Positions 11,575-24,500 of a stretch of 64,000 nucleotides of DNA are shown piece after piece. The notes under the pieces were generated by a model. It did not search any database. It was not told where the DNA came from and was given only the letters and a program-made list of their open reading frames with translations. Position numbers and translations under genes: made by a program. Origin of the DNA: Magnolia sinica (Eukaryota; Streptophyta; Magnoliopsida; Magnoliales; Magnoliaceae); the NCBI RefSeq assembly GCF_029962835.1, contig NC_080578.1, forward strand, positions 103,519,759 to 103,583,758. The letters run 5' to 3'. Within the stretch, counting starts at the first letter, position 1. Every line of letters begins with the position of its first letter.

Positions 11575-12003
11575 TGGGGCCCATTGTGATGTACGTGACT
11601 TATCCACATCGCTCATTTGTTATGTCAGCTAAATTTAGGGCATGAGACCAAAAACGAGGCAGATCAAAAGCTCAAGTGGACTATACTATGGAAAACATTG
11701 GGAATCAAACACTTGACATTAAAAACTTCTTAGGGTCCTTAAAAGTTTTGGATCAAGCTAATATTTGTGTTTTCCTATTATCCATGTTTATGTGAACCTA
11801 TGAATGGGTTAGATGATAAAAAAACCTCAATATAGGGCTAGTGAAGGAAATACCTTTCAACGGTGGACAAATTAAGGCCCTTGTTTCCTTTCGTGTGGGC
11901 CATTTGAGCCTTGGATCTGCCTCATTTTTGGAATCATGCCCCAAAAAGTTCTAAGAAAATAGATGGACGGTGCGGATATCATATACATTACGGTGTGGTC
12001 CAC
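11575..12003. repeat. F1 foldback repeat, near complete
   Basis: The left arm is GTGGGGCCCATTGTGATGTA with CATCGCTCATTTGTTATG. The right arm is AGATGGACGGTGCGGATATC with CATTACGGTGTGGTCCAC. The centre carries GATATTTGTGTTTTCC. About 430 bp. Confidence 0.7.
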
Positions 12004-12329
12004 AAATTTAAGTTAATACTTTTGTATCGATTTTTGAGGTGTAAGTACTCTTACATTTTCAAACAACGTGAAAAGATAATAATTACTCATTTACTAGGAT
12101 TTACATGTATCATGGAAAATCAAATAGGCCCTTAGTGACTATGTATCAAGTCTTAACAAAGTGTGTTGATGCATAAAGCTTTGATTCAACCTGTTCGTTA
12201 TGTCTATAACATCTATTTTTTGCTTGTAGGTAATCCCATGGGAGGAGATCAAGTTGCAAGCGAGATTATCTGGCTTCCTCATCTTGCATATATTTTATCC
12301 AAATGTTCAATAACACACCACACAGATCA

Positions 12330-12925
12330 CATCCGTTGGACATGGCTGGAACCATATGGGCCTATTTGGTATGTGAGGTTAAGTGGGATGAAATTGCTCT
12401 TGGTCCTGTGCAAATTCCATCCAACGTTTTGGGTGGATGGGAATGGTTGGGATTAAGTTGGATGGAATTGCTTCTGGTCATGTGCAAATTCTATCCGAGG
12501 TTTGGGGAGGATTGAAAGGGTTGGGATTAAGTGTGATGAAATTACACTTGGTCCCATGAGGGATTTCCAATAGATTTTGAAATCTACCATACACGTGGGC
12601 CTTACATTGATGCGTGTGTTTTATCTATGCCGTCCATCCATATATATACCCTTCATACATGACATTCTAGTTAAACATGTGTATAAGTGACTAACATCCT
12701 CTGTAAATTTGGTTTGTTGATTACAATTCCATGGTCCACCAAATATAGGATTTTAATTAATCCAGTGTTTTTCCAACAATAAGAATTTTATCCTAAACAT
12801 AAGGATTGGATGACCAAAATATCATGGTATTTCCAACTATGCAATTATCGTGCGACAATGGTGTTAATCTCGTCTAATACAATTCCATACCATTTAATAC
12901 CATGGACCAAACATGCCATATAAAT
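12330..12925. repeat. Degenerate MITE-like repeat with GTTTGG-type ends
   Basis: The left side has GGGCCTATTTGGTATG near 12358. The right side near 12904-12920 has GACCAAACATGCC. Between them a block like GGGATTAAGTNGGATGAAATT occurs three times (12376, 12450 and 12521 area). Its composition resembles the GGATTGGATGG-rich MITE at 10406-10809, so it is probably an old PIF/Harbinger derivative. A truncated F1 arm lies at 12593-12650. No target duplication is visible. Confidence 0.4.
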
Positions 12926-13088
12926 AATAGTGGTTCAAACACTCAAGCATTAACAATGTAGTCAACATGGGACAATGGTGTTAATCTCATCTAATACAAT
13001 TCAATACCATTTAATCCCATGGACCGAACATGCCTTATAAATAATAGTGGGTCAAACATTAAAGCATCAGCAATGTAGTGCAGCCGTA
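12854..13088. repeat. Direct tandem duplication, 117 bp unit
   Basis: GACAATGGTGTTAATCTC starts at 12854 and again at 12971. The copies stay similar through the CCATTTAAT.CCATGGACC and TATAAATAATAGTGG blocks. It overlaps the end of the degenerate MITE. Confidence 0.75.
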
Positions 13089-13549
13089 CACTATTGGATA
13101 AAGAGTAGAATTTTGTTGCAGCAGCAATACAACTACCCACAGGAGCTTCTATTCTCTCTGATCTTCAGATCATACCCTACATTTTAGTTTTTAATTAGTT
13201 TAGCATTTTTGATCCACCTTGTTCAACTGATAGTGTTTGATTCATGCTGGATTGAAACTGGCGCGTGTTAAACCACAATAGACTACGCGGTGAAAACTAA
13301 TAGAACGGCCCCCAACCTACCCTAAACTCATGGCCCAGCTAGTTCCTTTCCACCGGTCCGTGATGTCTGGGTTATATCTGCTCGGTTCATCCTTTAGTCA
13401 GCCCATTTTCCTACACGAACTAATATGAAGCATATCCAAAACTCAATTCAGCCCAGTCACAAGGAACAGAGAGTATGGAAACATCAACGGTTGAAATCAT
13501 CTTGGGATCCACTATGATGTTTATATGCCATATAACCTGTGTGTAGATG

Positions 13550-13975
13550 ACAGGCAAGCACATATATCAGTACCATGGAAATCTTTTGGAAGCAGTTCCC
13601 ATGTAGCCGCATTGTTCGTATATTTTGCGATATCATTTAAGGAGATGAACTCAAAAACAGGTTGTAACCAAAGCTCAAGTGGACCCACCACAAGAGGCTG
13701 TGGGGACAGTGATTCCCATTGTTGAATAATTTATGGGGCCGTTATGATCCAACCACACGGGACTAGATGAAAGGAAAAAAGAAATATAAGATCCATCCAG
13801 AAAATTTGTAACTCAAGGAGTCCATGGTAGACATCTAATTACTACTACTTTCTTCGGTGTGGTTTACTTGAGCTTTGGATTTGTTTTATTTTTGAGCAAA
13901 AAATTTAAAATGATTTGAAAAAATAGATGGTCAGTGTGGATATGATAAATACATCATGGTGAGGCTTACATAACT
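13550..13975. repeat. F1 foldback repeat
   Basis: Inner blocks CAAAGCTCAAGTGGACCCAC and TTCGGTGTGGTTTACTTGAG are inverted partners. The right arm AGATGGTCAGTGTGGATATG and CATCATGGTGAGGC is clear; the left arm is degraded. Confidence 0.55.
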
Positions 13976-14069
13976 TGGTGATGTCAACCGTGTGGAATCA
14001 ATTTTATTGGGAAGTGGATTGGACGGTGTACCACACACCACCAACCTGGTTAGTGTGTTTACGTCACCA

Positions 14070-14480
14070 AGTTTGGTGGGTCCTATTGTAACGTATGTAT
14101 TATATTCAAATCATCCTCTCATTTGCGAGCTAGTTGTAAGACTTGAGCTGAAAAATAAGAAAAATTCCAAGAACAAGTCTACCACAATGCAAAAGGTAGC
14201 GGATGATTGAACATCCACTATTGAAGGCCTTTAAGAGGTCACGGAAGTTTTGGATCAATGTAATGTTTGTTTTTCCGCATGCAATTATGTGTGATACTAT
14301 GAAAAGATTGGAGGTAAAATAAATATTATGGTGACCCTACAAATGTTTTAACGGTGAAAATCATTGTCTATAATTATTATTTCTAGTGTGTTCAACTTAA
14401 ACTTTGGATATGATCTATTTTTGAGCTCATGATCTAAGATAATCTCTCCAAATGGATGAATGGAGTGTATATAATAAAAA
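14070..14480. repeat. F1 foldback repeat
   Basis: The left arm has GGTGGGTCCTATTGTAACGT and the right arm has ATGGATGAATGGAGTGTATA. The centre has AATGTTTGTTTTTCCGCATG. About 410 bp and diverged. Confidence 0.55.
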
Positions 14481-14513
14481 AGTAGGAGCTCGAGGAGTTA
14501 GCTCCTCTTAGCA

Positions 14514-15012
14514 CTAGAGCTGGGCGGAATCTGACCCGATCCAGTGGATCCGACCTGATCTGAATCGAACCGAAGGCCTGGATTAGTGCGGATCGACTAG
14601 GAGCATTCAAATCCAATTGTACATCGGATTCAGTTCGGATCGTGGTCAATTCGGACCGATTCGATCTGAAATCCGAACGAATCCTAACCCTTCTTTCTCT
14701 ACTCGAAGGAGGCACTGCACCCACCCATCTCTCATCCTTTCTTTCCCTCTTTCTCTCCCGATTTTCCTCCTCTCCTCCTTTCTCTCATTCTTTCTCTCTT
14801 GGTTTTCACATCCTCTTCTTTCTCTCCCTCTCTTAACTTGATCCAACTCAATTCGGTTTATTAAACCAAGTCGGACTCGGTTCGAGTTAGACCAGCAAGC
14901 ATTCAGATTAGATTGAGTCAGCCTAACTGAACTCGGTTCCGGATCGAATCTGAGTTAGGTTCTTGAAAAATCGGATCGATTCGAGTTGGACCAATTCAGT
15001 CTGCCTGCACTG
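14514..15012. repeat. Possible hAT-like MITE with repeated CGGATC motifs
   Basis: The region begins CTAGAGCTGGGCGGAATC and ends CTGCCTGCACTGG, loosely inverted. It is dense in GATC/CGGAT/TTCGG motifs on both sides of a pyrimidine-rich middle (14690-14835). This resembles hAT MITEs whose ends begin TAGAGCTGGG, but I could not define an 8 bp target duplication. Confidence 0.4.
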
Positions 15013-15168
15013 GACCCTCACCTCTATTTTGCACGACACGTACCCACACCAGCCAGGTCGGTGGTGTGTGATGCGCCAGCAAATCCGTTTCCGTTTCACT
15101 GGTGATTGGTGAACGTTCATTCTCCACTGTTGTGGACAGTCGAGTTTTTGATATCCCTCATTACCGGC

Positions 15169-15240
15169 CCTATTTTCCGAAATGAGCTGAGAAAACGGAT
15201 GAACGGAGTGGATGTAATACAAACATCTTGGTGGACCCCA
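15169..15240. repeat. F1 foldback right arm in the CWC27 upstream region
   Basis: Carries AAACGGATGAACGGAGTGGA and CATCTTGGTGGACCCCAC, the standard F1 right arm, about 270-340 bp upstream of the CWC27 start codon. A related arm followed by similar sequence occurs at 32380-32440 beside the duplicated exon. Confidence 0.6.
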
Positions 15241-15338
15241 CAGAGTTTGTGGTTACAGGAGATTCCTATTACCCGGGTCACATGCAAGTCGTCCCTCCCA
15301 AGCGCGCGCGCAGAATCTCTGCGTCTCTCATCATCGTC

Positions 15339-15507
15339 CGAGAAGGGAAATTCCAAATCAGATGAATAGGTCGTTCAACAACAAAACCCTAATCACCCTC
15401 TCTCCATCTCTAGTATCAACCGAGAAGGGAATATCCAAATCGATGTAAACGAAACCCTAGCTTTTTCATAATCCCATTATCGCTCTTTATTTCCTCTCTG
15501 CCTGCAC
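15339..15507 (+). promoter_or_regulatory. CWC27 5' region with an 82 bp tandem duplication and two telo-box-like motifs
   Basis: CGAGAAGGGAA..TCCAAATC starts at 15339 and again at 15421. Each copy is followed by a telo-box-like sequence: AAACCCTAA at 15384-15392 and AAACCCTAG at 15452-15460. In plants telo boxes are common in promoters and 5' leaders of housekeeping genes. No convincing TATA box was seen. The transcription start cannot be placed, so these motifs may lie in the promoter or the 5' UTR. Confidence 0.55.
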
Positions 15508-18500
15508 ATGTCTTCGATTTACGTATCGGAGCCTCCGACGAAGGGGAAGGTGGTGTTGAATACGACGTACGGTCCCCTCGACGTGGAGCTCTGGCCCAAG
15601 GAAGCGCCCAAGGCCGCCAGGAACTTCGTCCAGCTCTGCATCGAAGGGTATTACGACAACACCATCTTCCACCGCGTTATCAAATCTTTCCTCGTCCAAG
15701 GCGGCGATCCCACTGGCACCGGCACTGGTAATTTTAATTTTACGCAAAATCGCCCATTTGGGAAGATCCTAGCCGTTGAATACTTGACAATTTTTGTTTG
15801 GTTGATTGTGGACTGTTGTTGTGTTCCCTCTCTCAACTTTCTATTCGCTGACTGCGGATTGCATTCTATTACATTTGTATCTGTTTTTGAGAAATAAAGA
15901 CCTTCAGTAATGCAACTAGAGTCTAACGAATTAAGGGCCTGTTTGGATGCTTGTAACTTTTTTAAGTTGTAAGAAAGTTACATGTAACTTACTTATAGGT
16001 GTAAGTGAGGGCCTGTTTGGATGCCTGTAACTTTTCTAAAATGTAACAAAGTTACAGGTGACTTTGTTACGGTTGGTGTTTGGGGGAGGAAAGTCACGGG
16101 TAACTTTCTCTCAATCTGTGACTTTCTTAGAGGAGAAAGAGGCAAAAATGATACAGGCACTTGAGTCGTTTTTCAAGTTACCTGTATCTTTGATACAGGT
16201 AACGGTTGAAAATTTTGAAATGAAAATCTTTTGAAAGAATCGTACCTGCATTGAAGAAGCGTACCTACCTTCATACGGAGTGAAGGCTGAACGGCCATTG
16301 AAGGTGAGGCTACAAGCGGCCATTGGAGTCTATCAGGTTACATGCGGGCGCAATGAGGGCTACAAGGCTGACATTGGGGAGAATCACAGCTCTGTATTGA
16401 AGAAGGTTGGCGGCCATTGCTATATAAATAGATAGCCCTCTCCAATGTCTTCATCTCCCTCTCTCAGCCTCCATTTCCCTCTCTCAAGTCTCCTTCTCCC
16501 TCTCCCATAGCTTCAGCAAGGTTGGAAACCCCTTTTCTTTCTTTCTATTGTGTTTTTCCTTTCTTTCCTTTTTTTGCTTTTTTTTTTGTTTTTTGTTTTT
16601 TGCATTGACAGACGCAGCTTGGTGAGGTGGCGTGGATAATGGCTGATGATCTGTGGGGCCCACCATATTGTATCTGTTTTATCCATGCTGTCCATCCATT
16701 CTTTTGGATCGTTTTAGGGCTTGATTCCAAAAACGAGGGATATCTAAATCTCAGGTGGACCACACCACCGAAAACAATAATGATTGAAAGTCCACCATTA
16801 AAAAACTACTAGGGCCCATTGTAATGTTTGTTTCACATCCAAGCTGTTGATTAGGTCATAAAGACCTGGATGAAGGGAACAAAACAAATATCAGTTTGAT
16901 CGAAAACATTGGTGGCCCACCAAAAGTTTTTAATGGTGGGTGTTCAATCAACATTGTTTCCAGTGATGTGGTTCACCCAAAATTTTGATGTACCTTATTT
17001 TTGGGCTGATGACTTAAAATGATCTGGAATAATGGATAGATGGTGTGGATGAAACAAATACATCAGTGGGCCCACATAACACGTCAGCAGCCCATGGACG
17101 GTTGTCAAGCTACAGGTGGTTTGGCTGTTTGAGGACCCATTTTGTTTTTTGTTTGTCTTTTTTCTTTTTCTTTTTCTTTCTTTCTGTTTTTTTTTTTTTT
17201 TTTTTTTTTGCTTCCTGCTATGTGGGCTGTTGTGGCTATTTGAGAAACCCATGTTACAGGACCCATTTTTTTTATTTTTATTTTTATTTTTTTATACTTC
17301 CTGCTATGTGGGCTGTGGCTGTTTGAGAAGCCCATGTTTATAGGACCCATTTTTGTTTTTTGTTTTTTTACTTCTTGCTATGTGGGCTGTTTGAGAAGCC
17401 CATGTTTACAGGACCCTTTTTTTTTTTTTTTTGCTTCCTGCTATGTGGGCTGTTTGAGAAGCCCATGTTTACAGGACTCCTTTTTTTTTTTTTGGCTGCT
17501 GTTGTGGTTGTTTGAGAAGCCCATGTTTACAGGACCCATTTTTTTTTTTTTTTTGGCTGCTGTTGTGGTTGTTTGAGAAGCCCATGTTTACAGGACCCCT
17601 TTTTGTTTTTTTTTGCTTCCTGTTATGTGGGCTGTTGTGGCTGTTTGAGGAGCCCATGTTGATTGTACATATCAGTATCTCTGGTAGGATTTTTTTATTT
17701 TTTATTTTTTTAACTTGCAGTTTTGACATTCATTGATGAAATTAGCCTTGTTAAGCACATGGCTATGACAGCTGGCCCTGCACAGGAGATTCCCTTCCAT
17801 GATTCACCACAGGGATCACCACCAGTTAATCTCCATCTGCACAGAATTGTATTACAGTAACAACTGAAAATTAGAAGATGATAACTTCAAGAGCCTGAAC
17901 TGAAAATTAGAAGATGATAACTTCAGTACCTGAAGAGTAGAAGGAATATACATTCGTGGAAGGTTATCAGATCCCAAGAAATCCATGTTTTCGTGGGTGA
18001 AATATACATTCCTCCCATAATTTGTGAATGCATGGATTATCAGATCCCACAATCCACAGAATAGCAGATGTCCAAACTGACACTAAGGTGTGCTTGTGAG
18101 GGAGGTTAACTTGGGATGATCACTGAAGTTATGCTGTCTTAGTTACAATTTATATATTCCCCTCAATTAGCTCATCCTTACAACATGGGCTTTCATCAAC
18201 TTCAGCAGTTTATTTTTTATTTAAGTATGGAAAAATAAGCTGATTCCCTATAACTTTCAAACAACTGTCAGCTTCTATACTAGACACTCCCATGGTTGCC
18301 TCACATGCTATTTGCAGAACATAACAATACCAACAAGTAAAAAAGTGATTTGATTAACAAGCAGATCTTTGCAACAAGTTGCATTTGATTAATAAAAGAT
18401 CCAGATGATGAAAAAGGAGCTCACCTGGATGTTCTTTTGATCATCTGAGACTACAAGACTCAGGGTAGGGATCAAGGAGAGCAACTTTGAAGCATAGCCC

Positions 18501-21500
18501 GTACATTAGTGCAAGTACCTGAATTTCTGACCTTTATGTGCCTTTTATGTGGGACAGTTGGTTATCTGTAAAAGTTTATCCAAACACACCTTAAACATGG
18601 CGGATTCAGATCTCATGATGGAGCTAAATACCATGGTTGCAGCAGCTGCGGCAAGTGTACTAATGATCTATTGGCTTGAGCAAAATAATATGCTAGAAGA
18701 GCCTCAAGAACAACAACCACAGAATTGGACAGGTGCTCAGCTGCAAATGCAATTATTAATGGGTTGGGGCGAACGTGCTTCAATTACATTCGTATGCACA
18801 AAGATGCATTTTTTCGCCTTCGCGACATTATGCGAGAGAAGAGTCACTTGCAAGGCACATTTGGCATATCCTTAGAGGAAGGATTGGTGATTTTCCTTCA
18901 TACAGTTAACCATCACGTAAAGAACTGTATTATGCAGCATCATTTCAACCATTCTGGGGAAACGATTAGTCGTCGCTTCAATAGGATGACGCAATCGTCG
19001 GGCTACATTCCGAATTTCTAAAACCGCCCGAGAATGGGTTGCCTCCTGAGATATTGAATAGTACGAGGTTTTTCCCTTATTTTCAGGTTAGTAAGTACAT
19101 ATTTTGCATTTTATAAATTCAATCCTAAAGTAAGGAAAAATAAGTTATACTTCTTTTCCTTAGAGTTGTGTTGGAGCCATAGACGACACACACATTCCAG
19201 CCATGATCGGTTTGAAGGAGTAAGCTAAGTGGCGCAATTGAAAGGGATATATCTCCCGGAATGTCCTGGCAAGCCGTTCTTTTGATTTAAAATTCCAATA
19301 TATACTAGCTGGGTGGGAGGGATCAACCTCAGATTCACGAATGTTAGTAAATGCTGTAAGCCAAAACAATAAATTGATTGTCCCAACAGGTATTAATTCA
19401 AGTCAATCAATAAATACATATTAATTAGTTAATATGTACCTTAAAATTAAGTGACTTCGGGCTTATGTTTCTTGTAGGCAAATATTATTTAGTTGATGCT
19501 GGTTTTGCAAATATGCCCAGTTTCTTAGCACCATTTCGTGGAGTTCGATATCACCTCAAGGAATTTAGGCAGGGTTGCGAGCCAATGACGAAAGAAGAGT
19601 TGTTTAATCTTCGTCATTCCTCGTTACAGAATGCTATAGAATGTGTATTTAGAGTATTAAAAGCACGATTTCATATATGGAAGACTGCCTCAACCTATCC
19701 TATGCGCACACAAGTGAATATAGTTCATGCATGTGTTATCCTGCACAATCACATTGTGAATGAAAATCATGATCAAGATCTTGATTTGGAGATAATAATG
19801 ATAATAACGACGACGATATGGGATTAGATGTGGATGGAAATGGAGATATTAACGAAGAATACGAAGCTAGTGATAATGAGGATGAAAACGAATTTGAGAA
19901 TGAATCCGTCATAGTTAGAAGGGAGAAGAAGCGATGGAAAGATTTTAGACTTGCAATTGCATCTGATATGTGGGCAAACTATAATCCACGACATAATGAT
20001 AACTAAATGCTTCTTTTTAATTTTTTGTAACGAATATTAATGCTCATATCCTGATTTTAGTCTTCGTATACGAATGTAATATTTTGCGGATGCAATTTAG
20101 AGTAATGTTTTTTAAATTCTTTTTTTTTTTTTTTTGCAATTGATATATCTTAAATAACTTACAAATGTGAAATATTTTTAAGGAATGACGCAACCTTTAA
20201 ATCCAAGCAATAGAGGTTGAAAGACACAGATCAATTGGACTGACTATATGGATGAATGTATGGCTAATATACTAGTTGATGAAGCATTGTTAGGAAGAAA
20301 AACCGATAATACTTTTAGAGAGGTCACTATCAACAAAGTGTGTAAAATATTTTAAGAAACATTTTCCATGCATGTGAGTAGTGAGAACTGCAGGAATTGA
20401 TTATGACTGTTGAAGAACAAATATCTGTTGAATAAGCTTGCGATGAGCAAGAGTGGATTTGGCTGGGACGATGAAAGAAAATACGTGACTGCCGAATTAG
20501 CGATTTGGAATGAGTTAAGACAGGCAAAACTTGAAATAAAAAAGATTAGAAATAAGCCATTTTCACTTCTTAAGCAGTTCGAGTTTATATACGGAGACGA
20601 TTCTGCCACGGGGAGTTATGCGCAAACTCTAGTTAATCCTGATGAAGAAGATGTTGTGCCAACTCATGCCTCTGATGATATCCAGTTGTCTCCAGTTAAC
20701 TCCAATGCATATACACCATTTACGCCCATGGACTCTTCATTTTGGGATGGGACATAATCTGAAACTAAACAATCTAGAGGAAGTAGTAAAAGGATTGTAA
20801 GAACCTCAACTCCAGGGCTGTCGAAGAAAAGGAAGACTACTATCGGATCAACTATCATAGAAAGATTTGATGGCCTTTGATGGTCAATAGACAAATTTGT
20901 CGCCCTCAAGTCATCAACTGATGTTGCACTGATGACGATGAAATTATGGTAGGAGTTGGAGAACATGATAACCATTGATGAAGACATGATGTATAAGGCT
21001 TTTAGGTTCCTTTCAGATCGACCGAATCTTATACATGGGTTCCTTCCTAGTGTGTCACATGCCCAAAGGAATGTATGGTTGGAGAATATGGTTCCTGAAT
21101 AGATTACTTTAGTTTGATGTTATTTGTTTTTGACTTTCTTTCCCTTACAACATTGTAAACATATCTTGTGAAGAAAATGAAAATTTTTGCTTGGATATGT
21201 TACCTCAAATTTTTTGCCCACATTATTAGCATTTTGAAAACATGGGCCCACTTTTATGGCCCACCCGTTGATTAGTTTAGCCTAAGAATTGGCCAAACTA
21301 TTCATTTACATGGGCGTAATAAAATGGAATAATTTTATCCCATCTTTTTTATTTGTTAATCTGATTTTTCAACGATTCCCTATTTCAACTCTATCTAATG
21401 TGAATATCCAACTTATTACCTGTAACAAAGTTACAGGTTACCAAACACAAACAAAGTTACCTGTAAGTAAGTTACAACTTACATCCAAATAGGATTACCT

Positions 21501-24500
21501 GTAACTTACTTACACCTGTAAGTAAGTTGCATGTAACTTTCTTACAACTTAAAAAAAGTTACAGGCATCCAAACAGGCCCTAAGTTACAGGTAATCGTGT
21601 TTGGATGTAAATTGTAACTTACAAAAGTTACAGGCATCCAAACAGGCCCTAAGTTATAGGTAATCCTGTTTGGATGTAAATTGTAACTTACAGGTAACTT
21701 TGTTTTTGTGTTTGGATAACCTGTAACAAATGATATTTACACTAGATAGAGTTGAAATAGAGAATCGTTAAAAAATCAGATTGACACATAAAAAAGATGA
21801 GATATAATTATTCTATTTTATTAAGCCTATGTAAATGAATAGTTTGGCCGATTCTTAGGCTAAACTAATCAACATGTGGGCTATAAAAGTGAGCCCATGT
21901 TTTCAAAATGCTAGTAATGTGGGCAAAAAACTTGACGTAACATATCCAAGAAAAAAATTTCATTTTCTTCACAAGATATGTTTACAATGCTGTAAGGGAA
22001 ACAAAGTAAAAAAACAAATAATATCAAACTAAAGTAATTTATTTAGGAACCATGTTCTCCAACCATACATGCCTTTGGGCATGGTACACACTATGAAGGA
22101 ACCCATGCAAAAGATTTGGCCAATCTGAAAGGAACTTAAAAGCCTTATACATCATTTCTTCATCGATAGTTGTCATGTTCTCCAACTCCTCCCATAATTT
22201 CGTCGTCATAAGTGTAGCACCAGTTGATGACTTAAAAGGCGACAAATTTGTCTATTGACCCGCAAAGGCCATCAAATCTTTCTAAGACAGTTGATCCAAT
22301 AGTAGCCTTCTTTTTCTTCGATGCCCCTGGAGTTGAGGTTCCTATAGTCCTTTTACTACTTCCTCCAGATTGTTGAGTTTCAGATTGTGTCCCATCCCAA
22401 AATGAAGAGTCCATGGGCGCAAATGGTGTATATGCATTGGAGTTAACTGGAGACAACTGGATATCATCAGAGGCATGAGTTGGTACGACATCTTCTTCAT
22501 CAGGATCAACTAGAGTTTGCGCATAACTCCCCGTGGCAGAATCATTTCCGTATATAGACTCGAACCGCTTAAGCAGTGTGAATGACTTATTTCTAATCTT
22601 TTTTATTTCAAGTTTTACCTGTATTAACTCATTCCAAACCGCTGGTTCGGCAGTCACGTATTTTCTTTCATTGTCTCAGCCAAATCCACTCTTGCTCAAC
22701 GCAAGCTTATTCAACAGATATTTGCTCTTCAACAGTCGTAATCGATTCCTGCAGTTCTCACTACTCACCTGCATGGAAAATGTTTCTTCCACCATTTTGC
22801 ACACTTTGTTGATAGTGAATCTCTAAAAACATTATTGGCTTTTCTTCTTAACAATGTTTCATCAACTAGTATATTAGCCATACATTCATCCATATAGTCG
22901 GTCCAGTTGATCCGTGTCTTTCGGCCTTTATTGCTTGGATTTAAAGGTTGCGCTATTCCTTAAAAAGATTTCACATTTGTAAGTTATTTAAGATATCAAT
23001 TGCAAAAAAAAGAAGAAGAGGAATTAAAAAAACATTACTCTAAATTGCATCCGCAAAATATTACATTTGTATACGAAGACTAAAATCAGGTTATGAGCAT
23101 TAATATTCATTACAAAAAATTAAAAAGAAGCATTTAGTTATCATTACGTCGTGGATTATAGTTTGCTCACATATCAGATGCAATTGCAAGTCTAAAATCT
23201 TTCCATCGCTTCTTCTCCCTTCTAACTATGACGGATTCATTCTCAAATTCGTCTTCATCCTCATTATCACTAACTTCATATTCTTCGTTAATACCTCCAT
23301 TTGCGTCCACATCTTCTCTCATATCGTCGTCATTATTATCATTATTATACTCTAAATCAAGATCTTGATCATGATTTTCATTCACAATGTGATTGTGCAG
23401 GATAACACATGCATGAACCATATTCACTTGTATGTGCATAGGATAGGCCGGGGCAGTCTTCAATATAGGAAATCGTGCTTTTAATACTCAAAATGCACGT
23501 TTTATAACATTCCGTAACGAGGAATGGCAAAGATTAAACAACACTTCTTTTGTCCTTGGCTTGCAACCCTGCCTGAATTCCTTAAGGTGATATCGAACTC
23601 CACGGAATGGTGCTAGGAAACCGGAAATATTTGCAAACCAGCATCAACTAAATAATATTTGCCTTCAAGAAACATAAGCCCGAAGTTACTTAATTTTAAG
23701 GTACATATTAACTAATTAATATGTATTTGTTGATTGACTTGAATTAATACCTGTTAGGACAATCAATTTATTGTTTCGGCTTACAGCATCTGCTAACATT
23801 CGTCCGAGGTTGATCCCTCCCAGCCAGCTAGTATATATTGGAATTTTAAATCAAAAGAACGGCTTTCCACGATATTCTGGGAGATATATCCCTTTCGATT
23901 GTGCCACTTAGCTTGCTCCTTCAAATCGACCATGGCTGGAATGTGTGTGCCGTTTATGGCTCTAACACAACCCTAAGGAAAAGAATTAGAACTTATTTTT
24001 CCTTACTTTAGGATTGAATTTATAAAATGCAAAATATGTACTTACCTAAAAATAAGGGAAAAACCTCGTACTATTCAATATCTCAAGAGGCAACTCATTC
24101 TCGGGCGGTTTTAGAAATTCGGAATGTAGCCCGACGATTGCGTTAAGCATCCTATTGAAGTGACGACTAATCGTTTCCCCAGAATGGTTGAAATGATGCT
24201 GCATAATATGGTTCTTTACGTGATGGCTAAGTGTATGAAGGAAAATCACCAATCCTTCTTCTAAGGATACGCCAAATGTGCCTTGCAAGTGACTCTTCTC
24301 TCGTATAATGTCGCGAAGGCGAAAAAATGCATCTTTGTGCATACGAATGTAATTGAAGCACGTTAGCCCCGACCCATTAATAATTGGATTTGCAGCTTGT
24401 GCACCTGTCCAATTCCGTGGTTGTTGTTCATGAGGCTCTTCTAGCATATTATTTTGCTCAAGCCAACAGATCATTAGTACACTTGCCGCAGCTGCTGCCA

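Larger units (their letters stand above)
15935..21580 (+). mobile_element. Small Harbinger MITE split by an autonomous-type Harbinger (left copy)
   Basis: The outer ends 15935-16005 and 21506-21580 are near-perfect inverted repeats of about 70 bp. They start GGGCCTGTTTGGATGC and include AAGTTGTAAGAAAGTTACAT. Together they would form a MITE of about 146 bp. Inside it sits a 5.5 kb element, 16009-21505, beginning GGGCCTGTTTGGATGCCTGT and ending GGATTACCTGTAAC. Its flanks are TGA and TTA, possibly a decayed TWA duplication. The inner element carries a 2.6 kb non-coding 5' part, a transposase gene and a Myb-like gene, all on the + strand. Confidence 0.8.

Noticed and set aside
12163-12515. Two Trp/Leu-rich frames at 12.2-12.5 kb
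   Set aside because: The sequence is a repeated GGGATTAAGT.GGATG.AATT block of a degenerate MITE; no protein family was recognised.
14617-14846. Ser/Leu-rich small open frames on both strands upstream of CWC27
   Set aside because: They follow a pyrimidine-rich stretch with no conserved motif, start context or splice support.
16995-17736. Several overlapping Phe/Leu-rich and Lys-rich frames
   Set aside because: They are translations of the T-rich minisatellite, and the same pattern appears in the mirrored copy at 28.8-29.3 kb.
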